In this document: positions 32,279 through 42,804 of the stretch, piece after piece | How the letters are laid out: each line of letters begins with the position of its first letter | Position numbering within the stretch: the first letter of the stretch is position 1 | Assembly: GCF_038095995.1 (NCBI RefSeq) | Contig: NZ_CP146005.1 | Coordinates: 806,001-870,000, forward strand | DNA length: 64,000 bases | DNA from: Mesomycoplasma ovipneumoniae | GTDB lineage: Bacteria > Bacillota_I > Bacilli_A > Mycoplasmatales > Metamycoplasmataceae | Direction of reading: 5' to 3' | Notes under the pieces: generated by a model | Seen by the model: the letters and a program-made list of their open reading frames with translations, nothing else | Database searches by the model: none | What the model was told of the DNA's origin: nothing | Made by a program: the position numbers and the translations under genes

Positions 32279-32502
32279 ATGAACCGCTTAACAATTGCTA
32301 TTAGTATTAAAAAGCTAATATTTTCGAATGACAAAATGTTTTCTTAAAATTAATGACCTCGAAATACCAGCAAATAATATTATTACAATTTTGGGGGCAT
32401 CAGGTGAAGGAAAGCCCACTTTTCTTAATATTTTAGGCAGTTTTTACCAGTAAAGACAGGTATTGAATACCATGAAAAATTCAAAAACTTTGGGTATATA
32501 AT
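32279..32502 (+). pseudogene. Remnant of the importer ATPase gene
   Basis: This sequence matches the first 220 bp of the ATPase gene at 20283, starting at ATG 32279. A deletion shifts the frame and gives TAA after about 20 codons; Walker A is altered (GASGEGKPT). The match stops at ATGC followed by the A-tract of element copy D, where the rest of the ATPase, both permeases and the yigZ body are missing. Confidence 0.85.
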
Positions 32503-32953
32503 GCAAAAAAAAAAAAAAATGTTTGGTCTAAAATAAAATTATGTTATAATAAGTTTCACTAAGAATGTATTAATAAATTTTTGATATTGAATTAGGGAGG
32601 AATTAGTTATGTTTTTGCCATAAAAAATTAGAAAATGCGAATTTTCCATTATATTTTTAAATATAATGTGATGCCTTAAATTTACCCGTTTAGAAATCTA
32701 TAAATTTAGGGCTTTTAATTATTGTTCTTTCAAAACTTCATATGTTTTTTTAGGTTCAATGCAAATAAAAACAAGTTTTCTATTTGCATTGAGTTTAAAT
32801 AGTAGTTGTATTTTTTATGGTTTTTGTTATTTTGTCCATAAATTGATTTTTGCCAGTGTTTTAAAATTGTAATTAACTTTTGTCAAAAAAGTTAAAAAAA
32901 TGCCAAAAACAGAGACTTTTTTGAAATTATCTCATCAAGCTGGGAAACTCGGG
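32503..32953 (+). repeat. Dispersed element, copy D (left end deleted)
   Basis: It begins at the A14 tract, right after the ATPase remnant, and keeps the promoter (TTATGTTATAAT), SD GGGAGGA, an ATG with a four-codon frame (MFLP), the central stem-loop (about 32755-32795) and the right terminal repeat. The left 130 bp and left terminal repeat are absent. Confidence 0.78.
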
Positions 32954-33070
32954 AAAAAAAGAATTTGGGCTATAATTGAAAATTGAATTTAAGTGTCCTT
33001 TAAAATTAGAAGAAATTTTTGAACTAAATTTTAAAGAAATAGTAAAATAATTTGGTTGAAAAAATTATTT
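32954..33070. repeat. yigZ 3'-end remnant upstream of ABC-FtsX copy 2
   Basis: Non-coding sequence matching the end of yigZ (23661-23778) and the copy at 24371-24490. It marks the segment as part of the same duplication. Confidence 0.75.
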
Positions 33071-33116
33071 TATATTAAAATATACACAATATTAATAAAG
33101 CTATCTAGGTGCAAAA

Positions 33117-35417
33117 ATGATTCAAATTCGTAACATCACAAAACGACTCGGAACAAAAATAATTTTAGATAACATTAGCTTTTATATTCCAACTAATAAA
33201 TTAACGTTCATTTCTGGTCAATCTGGTGTTGGAAAAACGACACTTTTGCATATTATTGCCAAGATTGCCAAAGCTGACAGCGGGCAAATTTCCTTTTTTG
33301 ATAAAAATCAACAAGTTTTAAAAAACCCAAATGTTGACATTTTTTTTCAAGATGTCAATCTTATTGAAAATATTTCAGCTATCGACAACGTTCGAATTGG
33401 GACAAGTATTTTAGGTTATAAATTTAAGCAAGATGAATTTAGTAAAAATGCAAATTTTTTAAATCTTGACCAAAGTGTTTTTAAAACAAAAATGGAAAAT
33501 CTCTCTGGTGGCGAGAAACAAAGAATCGCAATTCTTCGTTCTCTAAATCGGGGTTCAGAATTTATTTTGTTTGATGAACCAACTGCCGCCCTTGATAAAG
33601 AAAATGAACAAATTATTTTTGAAAAAATTAAGCAAATGTCAAAAAATCACACAGTTGTGGTTATAAGCCATAATACTGAAATGATTCACAAATATGCTGA
33701 TCAAATAATTTTTTTACAAAAAGACAAGCCGCCAATTATTAAAATTAATGACACTAATATAATAGAAGACCAAAATTCTGAACAAACTAGCGAAACTAAA
33801 CATAAAAAAGTTGCAAAAGTAGTTCAATATAAGAATAAATTAAATATTTCGCCAATTTTTGTTATTGCTGATATTAGTAAAAAATTAACGCTTAGTATTT
33901 TAATTATAATAGCTTTTTTAGCGGCCGTCTTTTCGATTAGTTTTGCTTTTGAATTAAATCTTGGAACGGCAAAAGTTGAACGGCAGCAAAAATATACGCT
34001 CTCACTTGACAAAAATTTAATTGAAAAAAAATCAAACGCTGCTTTTAACCAAGATGAAATTAAAAAAATTAGTGAGCTTGAATCAATCAACGCGCTTGTT
34101 GCAAATAGGCCAACGACAAATATAAACTTGCACTATGAAAATCGAAAAATTAATCTTAGAGATGTTGATCAAGTTGAAATTAATAGCTTTTTCAAAAACA
34201 GAATCGAAAATGATCTTGTTAATTTTGAAGGAAAATTCATTGAAAATGCTCGGGAAATTATCCTTTCAAAATCAGCAATTGACATACTTAAAATTGAAAA
34301 TCCAATAGGAAAAACAATTCATTTAGTTTATGATTCTAATAAAGAAATTGAGGAAAATCAAAATAAAATTGAACTAAAAATTGTCGGAATTAATAATGGA
34401 ATTAAAAGTTCCGTTGCTAGATTAGATACTTTTAATTTAATTAGTTTTCCATCTTTTATTAGCACTCAATCAATTAAAGATCTTGAAAATTTAGTTAAGC
34501 AAAATACAGTTGAAGAAAACAAAGAACAAAACCTTCAACTTTTTAAGGAAATTAACTCCTATATTCCTAGCGAAAATGCCCAAAGCTCCGCGCTTGAACC
34601 ATTTAAAATTCCGCTAAAAAACACAAAAGTTTTCCCGCAAAACAATCTAAAATTAATAACCGGAACATTTCCAAGAAAAGTCGATGAAATTCTACTTTCA
34701 ACAACAGCAATTGATTCAAATGCTAAATATAAATTAAAAGTTGGCGATATAATTCAAACAAACTCACCTTTAAATCAAACATTTAACTTACTTGTTGTTG
34801 GAATTTTTGACTCGCCAGATTCAGAATTATATTATCACCAAGATGCCAAAGAATTTTATACCAGCTTCCAACCAGCCAATCTTACTGCTTATTTAACAAC
34901 AACTGACGAACAAAACAACCTTGATTTAGAGGCAAAAAATGCTAAATTTGACCTCAGAATTACTCCACCTTCAAGCTTAATTCGTGTGATAACTAGCCAA
35001 TCTTTAGCGATTATTTCGATAGTTAATAAAGTTACTTTTGCGGTGTTTATAATTTTTGTTATTATATTAATTTCGTTCATTTTAGTTTATGCCAAAACAA
35101 TTTCTGAATCAAAACAGAGAATGATTGGAATCCTAAAATCGCTTGGTGGTTCAACTTTACTAACACTTTTTTATCATACTTTAAATATTGTTTTGATATC
35201 GATCATTGTTCTAATTTTAAGTTTTGTAATTATTTTTCCGTCAATGGAATCAATTCATATTTTAATAGTTGGTAATGATTTTCCCGCCGCTTCTCAAGAA
35301 AATCTAGCCCTAATTTTATTATCGTCCTGAGCCGGACTTTCAGCTGCTTTTATTCTAATTTATGTTTTAATGTCGTTAATTACTTACAAAAAAACCACTC
35401 AACAGTTATTAAAATAA
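33117..35417 (+). CDS. ABC transporter, fused ATPase and FtsX/MacB-type permease, copy 2
   Basis: This 766-residue near-duplicate of 24535-26835 has about 10 substitutions, such as N18D, D23Y and others scattered in the extracellular region. All ATPase motifs and C-terminal spans are intact, and the promoter and CTAGGTGCAAAA leader are conserved, so both copies should be expressed. It lies at the right end of the tandem duplication and is followed by the same type of terminator (35416-35446). Confidence 0.9.
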
Positions 35418-35446
35418 AAACGAAAGGTGTAATTGCCTTTCATTTT
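35416..35446 (+). terminator. Terminator of ABC-FtsX copy 2
   Basis: AAAAACGAAAGG pairs with CCTTTCATTTTT (one C-A mismatch), homologous to the terminator at 26834. Confidence 0.7.
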
Positions 35447-35534
35447 TATTTCTTTGACTTTTTAACGCCATAAATTGTTGAAATATCTTCTTGCCAGAAC
35501 ATAAATTTTCTTTTTTTGATAGATTACTAGACTT
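35425..35534. repeat. Left flanking duplication of element copy E (nuclease gene 3' end)
   Basis: 110 bp beginning AGGTGTAATTGCC match 36113-36222 with roughly 15-20 percent differences. The right copy includes the real 3' end of the nuclease gene; this one is a non-coding remnant. Confidence 0.75.
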
Positions 35535-35539
35535 CTCCC

Positions 35540-36114
35540 AAGTTTCCAGTTTGATGGCAAAAATTCACTTTTAGGAATATAAATACACAAAAATACCCGT
35601 AAATTCGGGTTTTTTTACGCTAAAATCTTAATTTTTATTATTTTAAAATTAACCTTTGCAAATAAAAAAAAAATATTTGGTTTAAAATAAAATTATGTTA
35701 TAATAAATCTCACTAAGAATGAATTAATAAATTTTGATATTGAATTAGGGAGGAATTAGTTATGTTTTTGCCATAAAAAATCAGAAAATGCGAATTTTCC
35801 ATTATATTTTTAAATATAATGTGATGCCTTAAATTTACCCGTTTAGAAATCTATAAATTTAGGGCTTTTAATTATTGTTCTTTCAAAACTTCATATATTT
35901 TTTTAGGCTCAATGTAAGTAAAAACGAGTTTTCTATTTACATTGAGTTTAAATAGTAGTTGTATTTTTTTATGGTTTTTGTTGTTTTATCCATAAATTGA
36001 TTTTTGCCAGTATTTTAAAATAGGTAATTAACTTTTGCCAAAAAAGTTAAAAACCGCCCAAAACTAAACTAGGACACTTTTTTAAGATTATCTTGTCAAA
36101 CTGAGAAACTCGAG
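35540..36114 (+). repeat. Dispersed element, copy E
   Basis: The left end is AAGTTTCCAGTTTGATGGC and the right end GTCAAACTGAGAAACTC. It has an A-tract, TATAAT near 35699, SD GGGAGGA, and ATG 35762 with a four-codon frame (MFLP). The central stem-loop (35910-35950) has the TGTA/TACA version of the stem. Confidence 0.8.
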
Positions 36115-36222
36115 GTGTAATTGCCTTTCATTTTTATTTCTTTAACTTTTTAAGTCCATAAATCGTTGAAATATCTTCTTTTCAAAGCATAAATTTACTT
36201 TTTTTGGCAGATTCTTGGGCTT
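36113..36222. repeat. Right flanking duplication of element copy E
   Basis: This is the functional member of the 110-bp pair; it contains the nuclease gene stop codon at 36134 and codons of its C-terminus. Confidence 0.75.
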
Positions 36223-36781
36223 TTAAAATTTGGTCTATTAAACTTTTATATTCAGGATAATAATAAGTTTTTTTAGGGTTTTGATATTGGGCATAACGAT
36301 GAATTGCAAGACCTTCGCTAACCATTTTGATATTAATTATCTCACGCTTTTCGTTTTTTAGAACAACAATAATCCGCTCATACGGATCATGGCCAACGAC
36401 TTCAAATGAAATTCAGCGATTTAAAATTAGCTGTTCTAGACGTTTTTTGGCTATTAAACCGTGAAATTTCATAGTTTTTACGTTAATTAAACGATTTGGA
36501 CGGCTAAGTTCAAGTTCGGGAGTGTCAATCCCGAAAATCCGAAAACGCATACCGTTTTTATCAGTAAAAGTGTCACCGTCATAAACACTTTTTATAAATG
36601 TTGTATAAGTTAGACCTTGTTTAATTCGTGAATTTTTAGAAAAAATAGGTAGTTTTTTTATTGGATTTAAACCATCAGTTGGAACTATTTTTTCTGAAAT
36701 AATTTCTGAAAGATAATCATAACAACTTGTAAGCGAAAAAAGTGGCAAAAATCCTGGAACTAATAGTAATTTTTTAAAAAT
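36134..36781 (-). CDS. Thermonuclease-like (SNase) lipoprotein
   Basis: This secreted, lipid-anchored nuclease of the staphylococcal nuclease family degrades DNA/RNA outside the cell, important for a parasite that salvages nucleotides. It has VYDGDTF, then RIFGIDTPELE (catalytic Arg, Asp and Glu) and YERIIV (second Arg). The N-terminus only makes a proper lipoprotein signal (FKKLLLVPGFLPLFSLTSC, Cys20) if translation starts at ATT 36781, which has GGGAGG 7 nt upstream; the first standard start is TTG 36748, inside the signal peptide. The start overlaps the end of smpB. TGA-Trp codons are present. Confidence 0.82.
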
Positions 36782-37197
36782 TTTTGCGCCTCCCTTTTTT
36801 GATCTCGTTCTTTTATGGCGTTTCTTTTATCAACCTTAGTTTTCCCTTTTGCAAGTGCAATTTCGATTTTGATTCTACGGTTTTTTAGACCAACAAAAAG
36901 TGGAATAATTGTTAATTTTTGTGTAACTTTTTCTTTAAAAATTTTTTTTAACTCATGTTTGTGCAATAAAAGTTTTCTTGAGCGATCAATTTGACCTCGG
37001 GATCCTTTATAAGCACTAATTGTAGCATTTGACAAATAAAGTTCTAAACCCTTAAAATAACAAAAAGAACCTACAAGCGATATATTTTTTGCCTGAACAG
37101 ATTTAACTTCTCATCCTTCTAAGACAATCCCCGCTGTAAATTTGCTAATTATTTCATAGTCAAAATAAGCTCTTTTATTTTCAATTAAAATTTTCAT
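36760..37197 (-). CDS. smpB: SsrA-binding protein
   Basis: SmpB (145 residues) delivers tmRNA to stalled ribosomes for trans-translation. NKRAYFDYEI at the start, GWEVKSVQ, and a C-terminal KRNAIKERDQKREAQKFLK tail match the family (the basic tail enters the ribosome). The ATG at 37197 leads the gene. It is divergent from the P-type ATPase gene across 61 bp. The end overlaps the nuclease gene. Confidence 0.93.
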
Positions 37198-37258
37198 TTT
37201 CGAACCTAAAAAATTATATAATTATATTCAAAATAATTTTATATAAAAAAAGGCAAAA

Positions 37259-39874
37259 ATGATCAAAAAAGAAAAAAAAGAGAAAATCGACTATAAAAAT
37301 ACCGATAAAATTACATTTTTAGAGCAAATTGACAAAAAAAGGGGGCTGAATCAAGAACAAATTGAAAGATCAAAAAATTTTTTTGGCGAAAATAGACTAC
37401 CAAAAATTCCGGAAAAATCGTTATTTTTCCGTATTTTATTGCAACTAAAAGAGCCGCTTACCTTAGTTTTAATTTTTGTTATTATTATTTCGGTTATTAT
37501 TAGTTCGGTTTTTGAACATGATTTGCCTTTTTGAGCTAAATTAATTTCGTATCTTGAGCCAGTAGTTATTGCTTTAATTATTGCAATTAATGTTTTTTTC
37601 TCTTTGGTTCAAGAAACTAAATCAAAAAAAGCAATAGATGCAATTTCAGATCTTAACTCGCCAGTTTCGACACTAATTCGTGATGGAAAAAAAATAAGCC
37701 TAAAATCTGATGAGATTTTAGTAGGAGATATTCTTGAAGTTAGTTCTGGTGATTTAATTAGCGCCGATGGACTCGTCATTGAAAATAAAGAATTATCCGT
37801 ATCTGAGGCAATTCTTACCGGTGAGTCAACATCAGTTTTTAAGGACGAATTTAAAAATTGGGATGATAAAGCCGCAAAAGTTTACAGTGGAACAAGCGTC
37901 TTGAATGGACAGGCAAAAATTTTAGTCTCAGATGTTGGCCAGAATACTGAACTTGGAAAAATTGCTTCACTTGTAACAAAAACAGACGAATTAGAATCTC
38001 CACTTCAGAAAAAAATCGCTAAATTTTCAAAAATTATCACTTTTATTGCCGCTTTTTTAGCAATTTCTTTCTTTTTTATTTATATATTCTTAGTTGAAAA
38101 TGGCGATTTTAACCAGTCAAAACACGCAGTTATAATATCACTTTCACTAGCAATTGGCTTTATTCCCGAGGGTTTGATTCCGCTTGTTACTATAAATTTA
38201 ATTATTGGTGTTAAAAAATTAGCAAAAAATAATGCGATTGTAAAAGATTTAAAAACAATTGAAACTCTTGGAGCAGTTTCAATTGTTTGCTCAGATAAAA
38301 CTGGGACAATAACTGAAAATAAAATGCAAATTAAGGAAATTTATTATCACCAAATTGAGTCAAAAAATTTCTGGACACAAGCTGTTTTAAACACAACCGC
38401 ATATAGTTTTTTTGATAACTCAGTTGAAAAATACTACGGTGATCCTGAGGAAATTTTAATTTTACAAAAGGCAAAAACTTTTGAAATTCAAAAAGAAGCA
38501 GTTGAAAAACAACATAAATTTTTAGACAAAATTGTCTTTAGTTCCAAACTTAAATTTTCAGCTACTTTTTATGAAATTGATAACAAAAAGTTTCTTTTTA
38601 TCAAAGGGGCTCCTGAAATTATTTTTAAAAAGGCAGACAATTTAGACCCTATTTTAGAAGAAAAATTAACCCAAATGCAAAATTTAGGATACCGTATTTT
38701 TGCATTTGGATATCGTGAAATTGAAAATGAACTTCAACCTAATGAAAATCTAGAAAATTATGTAAAAAACATAAATATTTCAGGCCTTGTATGCTTTCAA
38801 GACCCGCCACGAAAAGAAATTAAACCAATTGTCAAAGATCTTTTAGATGCAGAAATTAAAACGATAATGATAACAGGAGATAATTTTCACACTGCCTCAT
38901 CAATTGCAAAAAATGTTGAAATTTTAGGTCCTGAATCACTTGCAACAGGCAATCCTGATTGAAAAAAAGATGACTTTTGACGTGAAAATGTTGAAAAATT
39001 TCACCTTTATTCACGTGTTCAACCTGAAGATAAATTAGAAATTGTCGGCGCACTACAATCAAAAAAACATGTTGTTGCTATGCTAGGTGACGGAGTTAAC
39101 GATGCTCCTTCATTAAAAAAAGCTGATGTTGGTTTTGCAATGGGGATAACAGGCTCACAAGTTTCAAAACAAGTTGCGAATGTTGTTTTAGCGGATGATA
39201 ATTTTAAAACCCTTTATCAAGCAATAAAAATTGGCCGTAATATTGTTGCAAATATTAAAAAACTGTTTGTTTTTTTACTAGTTGCTAATTTTTCAATGCT
39301 TTTATCAGTTATTTTTGCAACTTTAATTTTTAAGGAACAAATTTTTACATCTCTACAAATACTTTGAATAAATGTTGTTTCTGAAACTTTCGGGGGAATC
39401 GCCCTTGGTCTTACAAATATTTCAAAAAATGTTATGAATCAAGGCTTTTTAAACGAAAATAAATCACTTTTTAATAAAAAACTGATTTTTAGCATAATGT
39501 TTTGGGCAATTTTCATCTCATTTTTAGCGCTGCTAAGTTTTTGAATCACAAATTCACAAACCTTTTCCTTTTTAATTATCAGCATTAGCCTTTCAAGTCT
39601 TTCTTATATACTTGCCGCCGATGAGAGTATTTTTAAATATAAATTTGCAGATCTAAAATTTTTACACCTTGGTTTCTTAGCTAGTTTTACTTCAATTCTA
39701 ATTGTTTCCTTTATTCCCGGAATAAATTTTGTTTTTTCCCAAAATGATTTTAGCAACTCAAACTATCTTATTTTAAAAAATAATTATAATTATCTGTTAC
39801 TTTTAACTATTTTTGCCCCGTTTGTATTAGACCAAATTCTAAAATTTTTTAAAATATACTTTAAAAAATTTTAA
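37259..39874 (+). CDS. P-type cation-transporting ATPase (calcium-pump-like)
   Basis: This 871-residue membrane pump has the actuator motif TGES, the phosphorylation site CSDKTGT, KGAPE in the nucleotide domain and the hinge GDGVNDAP. PEGL in the fourth span (IGFIPEGLIP) is typical of P2-type (PacL/PMCA-like) pumps. In the sixth-span region the usual N-x-x-T-D appears as WINVVSET, with Glu for Asp, so ion preference is uncertain. About ten spans are seen. TGA-Trp codons occur, for example 37532 and 38960. Its stop is directly adjacent to the stop of the convergent tmcAL. Confidence 0.92.
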
Positions 39875-40825
39875 TTAATTTTGATTTTTTCAACAATCAA
39901 GATCAACTGTGGTTTCATCAAATTTAGATGGGTCTTCAATATTAAACAAAATATACAACATTGTTCGTTTTATGCGTGAATTTGTGTAACGTTTTGAATT
40001 AGTGGCACTCAAAAAACTATCTAAGTCAGGTTGGTCGATATGTTTTTTGAATAAATTTTCAATTCCTTCTTTTACTAGTCAAATTTTTCTTAGTGATTCA
40101 GGCGACTTTTGACGAATAATTTCCTGAAATTTTGGATATAACAAGGCTAACGAACAAACTGGTTGGCTAAATTCCATTGGCGAAAATTCAGAAATTGACT
40201 TATTTTGGCTAATTAATTTTCGCAAGTAAGTTGCTGAAGCAAACTTTCCAGTTGGTGTTGTTTCATTGTAATCAACAGTTCTTTTAAGACTATATGGCTG
40301 AATTGGATAATTATTTAGCACAATTTGTTTAACATATTCAAATCCGAGAATATCATTAGGGTAAATAATTTTTTGCGAACTAATTTTTTCAAGGGCAATT
40401 GCTGCTGCATTTGGAAAAGAATTGCCTAATTTCAATGCTTTTTTAAGATGAACATTATATTCATCAATGTTATTTTTTCACAAATTTGCTAAATTATACA
40501 GATTTTGAACATCATTTGATTCTGATCCAAAAATTAATTTGTCTATTTTATGGTCAAAAATTAATTTTAGCGCGCCTTGGGCAAAAATATGAGCAGCTTG
40601 ACTTGTGTATTCAAAAGGCAATCTAATTACAAAATCAGCTCCATATTTTAGTGCTATTTTCTTTTTTGTTTCAAAATTAGCAAGACTAATCTCACCTCGT
40701 TGGGTGAAATTTCCGCCTAAAATTATGTAAATTTTGTCATTAGGAAAGTTTTTTTTAACATATTCAAGCTGATAAATATGACCATTATGAAAAGGATTAT
40801 ACTCAGCGATAATTGCAATTGCCAT
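39875..40825 (-). CDS. tmcAL: tRNA(Met) cytidine acetate ligase (YlbM-like)
   Basis: This 316-residue nucleotidyltransferase-fold protein of the TmcAL/YlbM family makes acetylcytidine at the wobble position of elongator tRNA-Met. The N-terminal [16 protein letters not shown] has the HxGH ATP site, and GGNFTQRGE and FRLPFEY-type (here IRLPFEY) motifs fit. It is shorter than the Bacillus protein (about 415 residues). TGA-Trp codons occur. Head-to-head stops with the ATPase leave no intergenic base. It probably shares an operon with engB upstream (54-bp gap). Confidence 0.85.
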
Positions 40826-40879
40826 TTTTCCTCTTTTTTAAAAATAGTGTTACTTTTTAATTTAAAAAAACCTATGAAT

Positions 40880-41428
40880 TTATAGACTAATTTTTTCTTG
40901 ATTAATTATTTGGTGAATTTTATCTAAATTTGCGCCAGTTTTTGCCGAAACATTTAAACACTCAAGTGATAAATTTTTGCACACTTTTAGCAGTTTTGAG
41001 CGCTGGGATTGATTTGTTTTATCGATTTTATTAGCTAAAATTTGCACTTTTATATTTAGTGAAACCAAAAACTCAATCATACTAAAATCAAGATCAGTAA
41101 AACCGATTTGACTGTCAATTAGCAAAAAAACTAGTAAAATATTGCTATTTTTACTAAAATAATTAAAAATCATCGATTCTATTTGATCTTTCTTTGCATG
41201 AGAAAGGCGAGCATATCCATAACCTGGAAGGTCAACGATTAACTTATTTTGGCTAGTCTGATAATAATTTAAAAGCTGAGTTTTTCCAGGAGTAGATGAA
41301 ATACGGGCAATTTTTTGCCTTGCTAGCGCATTAATTAGCGATGATTTTCCAACATTTGAACGTCCAATAAAAGCAAATTGATCTTCAGAAAAACACTGCT
41401 CTGGACATGATTTAAGAAATTTTCACAT
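40880..41428 (-). CDS. engB: Ribosome biogenesis GTPase EngB (YsxC)
   Basis: This 182-residue GTPase is needed for large-subunit assembly. It has G1 GRSNVGKSSLINAL, G2-G3 STPGKTQ ... DLPGYGYA, G4 NKID and G5 SAKTG, all present. The start is the ATG at 41428 (MWKFLKSCPEQ, with a TGA-coded Trp), leaving 23 bp after the preceding surface-protein gene. Confidence 0.93.
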
Positions 41429-41451
41429 TATATACTTCTAAAAATTATAAA

Positions 41452-42783
41452 TTAATTATAAAATCCTTTTTCACTATGACTTGCCTGCCCAAAACGACCG
41501 CCAGTTTGAGTGATAACACTAATATTTTTATTATTTCCGGTAGTTTGTAATTGTAATTTTTCAATTATTTGATTTCTTCACATCTCGCGAACCCGATCTA
41601 CAGCAGCTTCATTTGGATAAAAACCGGCATAAGATTGAGTTCAAAAGGTGATTAAATTTGAGATAGCTTGATTAGTTTTAACTTCTGGCAATTTTTCTAA
41701 AAATAATTGCATTTGTGATTCTTTTGTAAATTTGTATTTATCTAAAAGTTTGTAAGCAAAACTGTGATTCAAATCAGGGTCTTTTGCCATAGATTTTACC
41801 ATTTGATCGACTATTTCTGCATCGGATGAGACGTTAGTTTCAGGGTTTTTTGGACTTGAAGAATTAGATTTTTGACTATTATCATCTAGGTCATTTTTTA
41901 TTGGTTGCGATTTTTGTTCTTGTTTTTGTTGGTCTAATTCTTCGGGTGGTTTTTGGTTTTGAATTTTTTCTTGACTTTCAGTTTTAGGTGCAATTTCTAT
42001 TGGTTTTTGATTTTGGGACTCTATAATTGGTTGCTCTGGCAAATTTTGCACAGGTTCACTGGTCAAACTTAATGGAAGTTTTTCCTGAGGTTCGTTTATT
42101 TTTTTGATTTCAGATTCAACTATTACTTGCGAAGATATAGTCGGATTTTTGGGTTTAGTTTTGTCTTTTGAGTCTAAAATTGATGGTGAAAATGAAGTTT
42201 TTGGCTTGACATCTTTTTTGTCAACTTTTGGAATATCAACAGGTAAATTAGCTGGTTTTTCAGCAGATTTTTGAATTTTTGGACTTTGAGATCTAGGGGT
42301 TGCAAAACTTCTTATTGAATGTGAACTTTCAATTTTTTGTTGCTTTTTTTCAATTTTTGGTAGTGGAACTGCTCTTTTTGACAAAATTATTATATTCTTT
42401 GGGGCCTTATTAGTTTTAGCGGTTGGCGGCAAAGTTAAGGGAGTTTTAACTTGATTATTCTGAGTTTGATTAATTAACTTTGAATCAATTTGACCTTGTT
42501 TTTCCGTTGTTTTTTTAGTATTTAAATCAGAAACACTAGAATTTTTAGGTTCCTTTTTATCTTTAGCTAAATCTTGTAAAATTATTGTATCAGCAATTTG
42601 ATTTCCAGCTTTTTGTGAATTTACAAGCGAAGACGCCAAGGTACTAACCTTAATATTTCCTTCACGAACTTCATTTTGATTCAAAGGAAGGGTAGAATTA
42701 CCTAGACTAAAATAAACTACCGTCCCTACAGAACCAGCAACAACCGGGATAAACCCTAGAGCTAACTTAAATAATTTTGTCAT
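41452..42783 (-). CDS. Membrane-anchored low-complexity surface protein 1
   Basis: This 443-residue protein has an N-terminal hydrophobic anchor (LFKLALGFIPVVAGSVGTVVYFSL, residues about 4-27). A long Pro/Lys/Ser/Gln-rich extracellular-type segment runs to about residue 325. The C-terminal domain of about 100 residues contains QMQLFLEKLPE and SYAGFYPNEAA, shared with the next gene (QMRLFKERFPK and NYARFYPRRAS). No lipobox is seen, so the anchor probably stays uncleaved. I do not know the family. It is the second gene of a paralogous pair, with 21 bp between stop and start. TGA-Trp is near 41640. Confidence 0.75.
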
Positions 42784-42804
42784 TTTTTCTACTTTTATAA
42801 ATTT

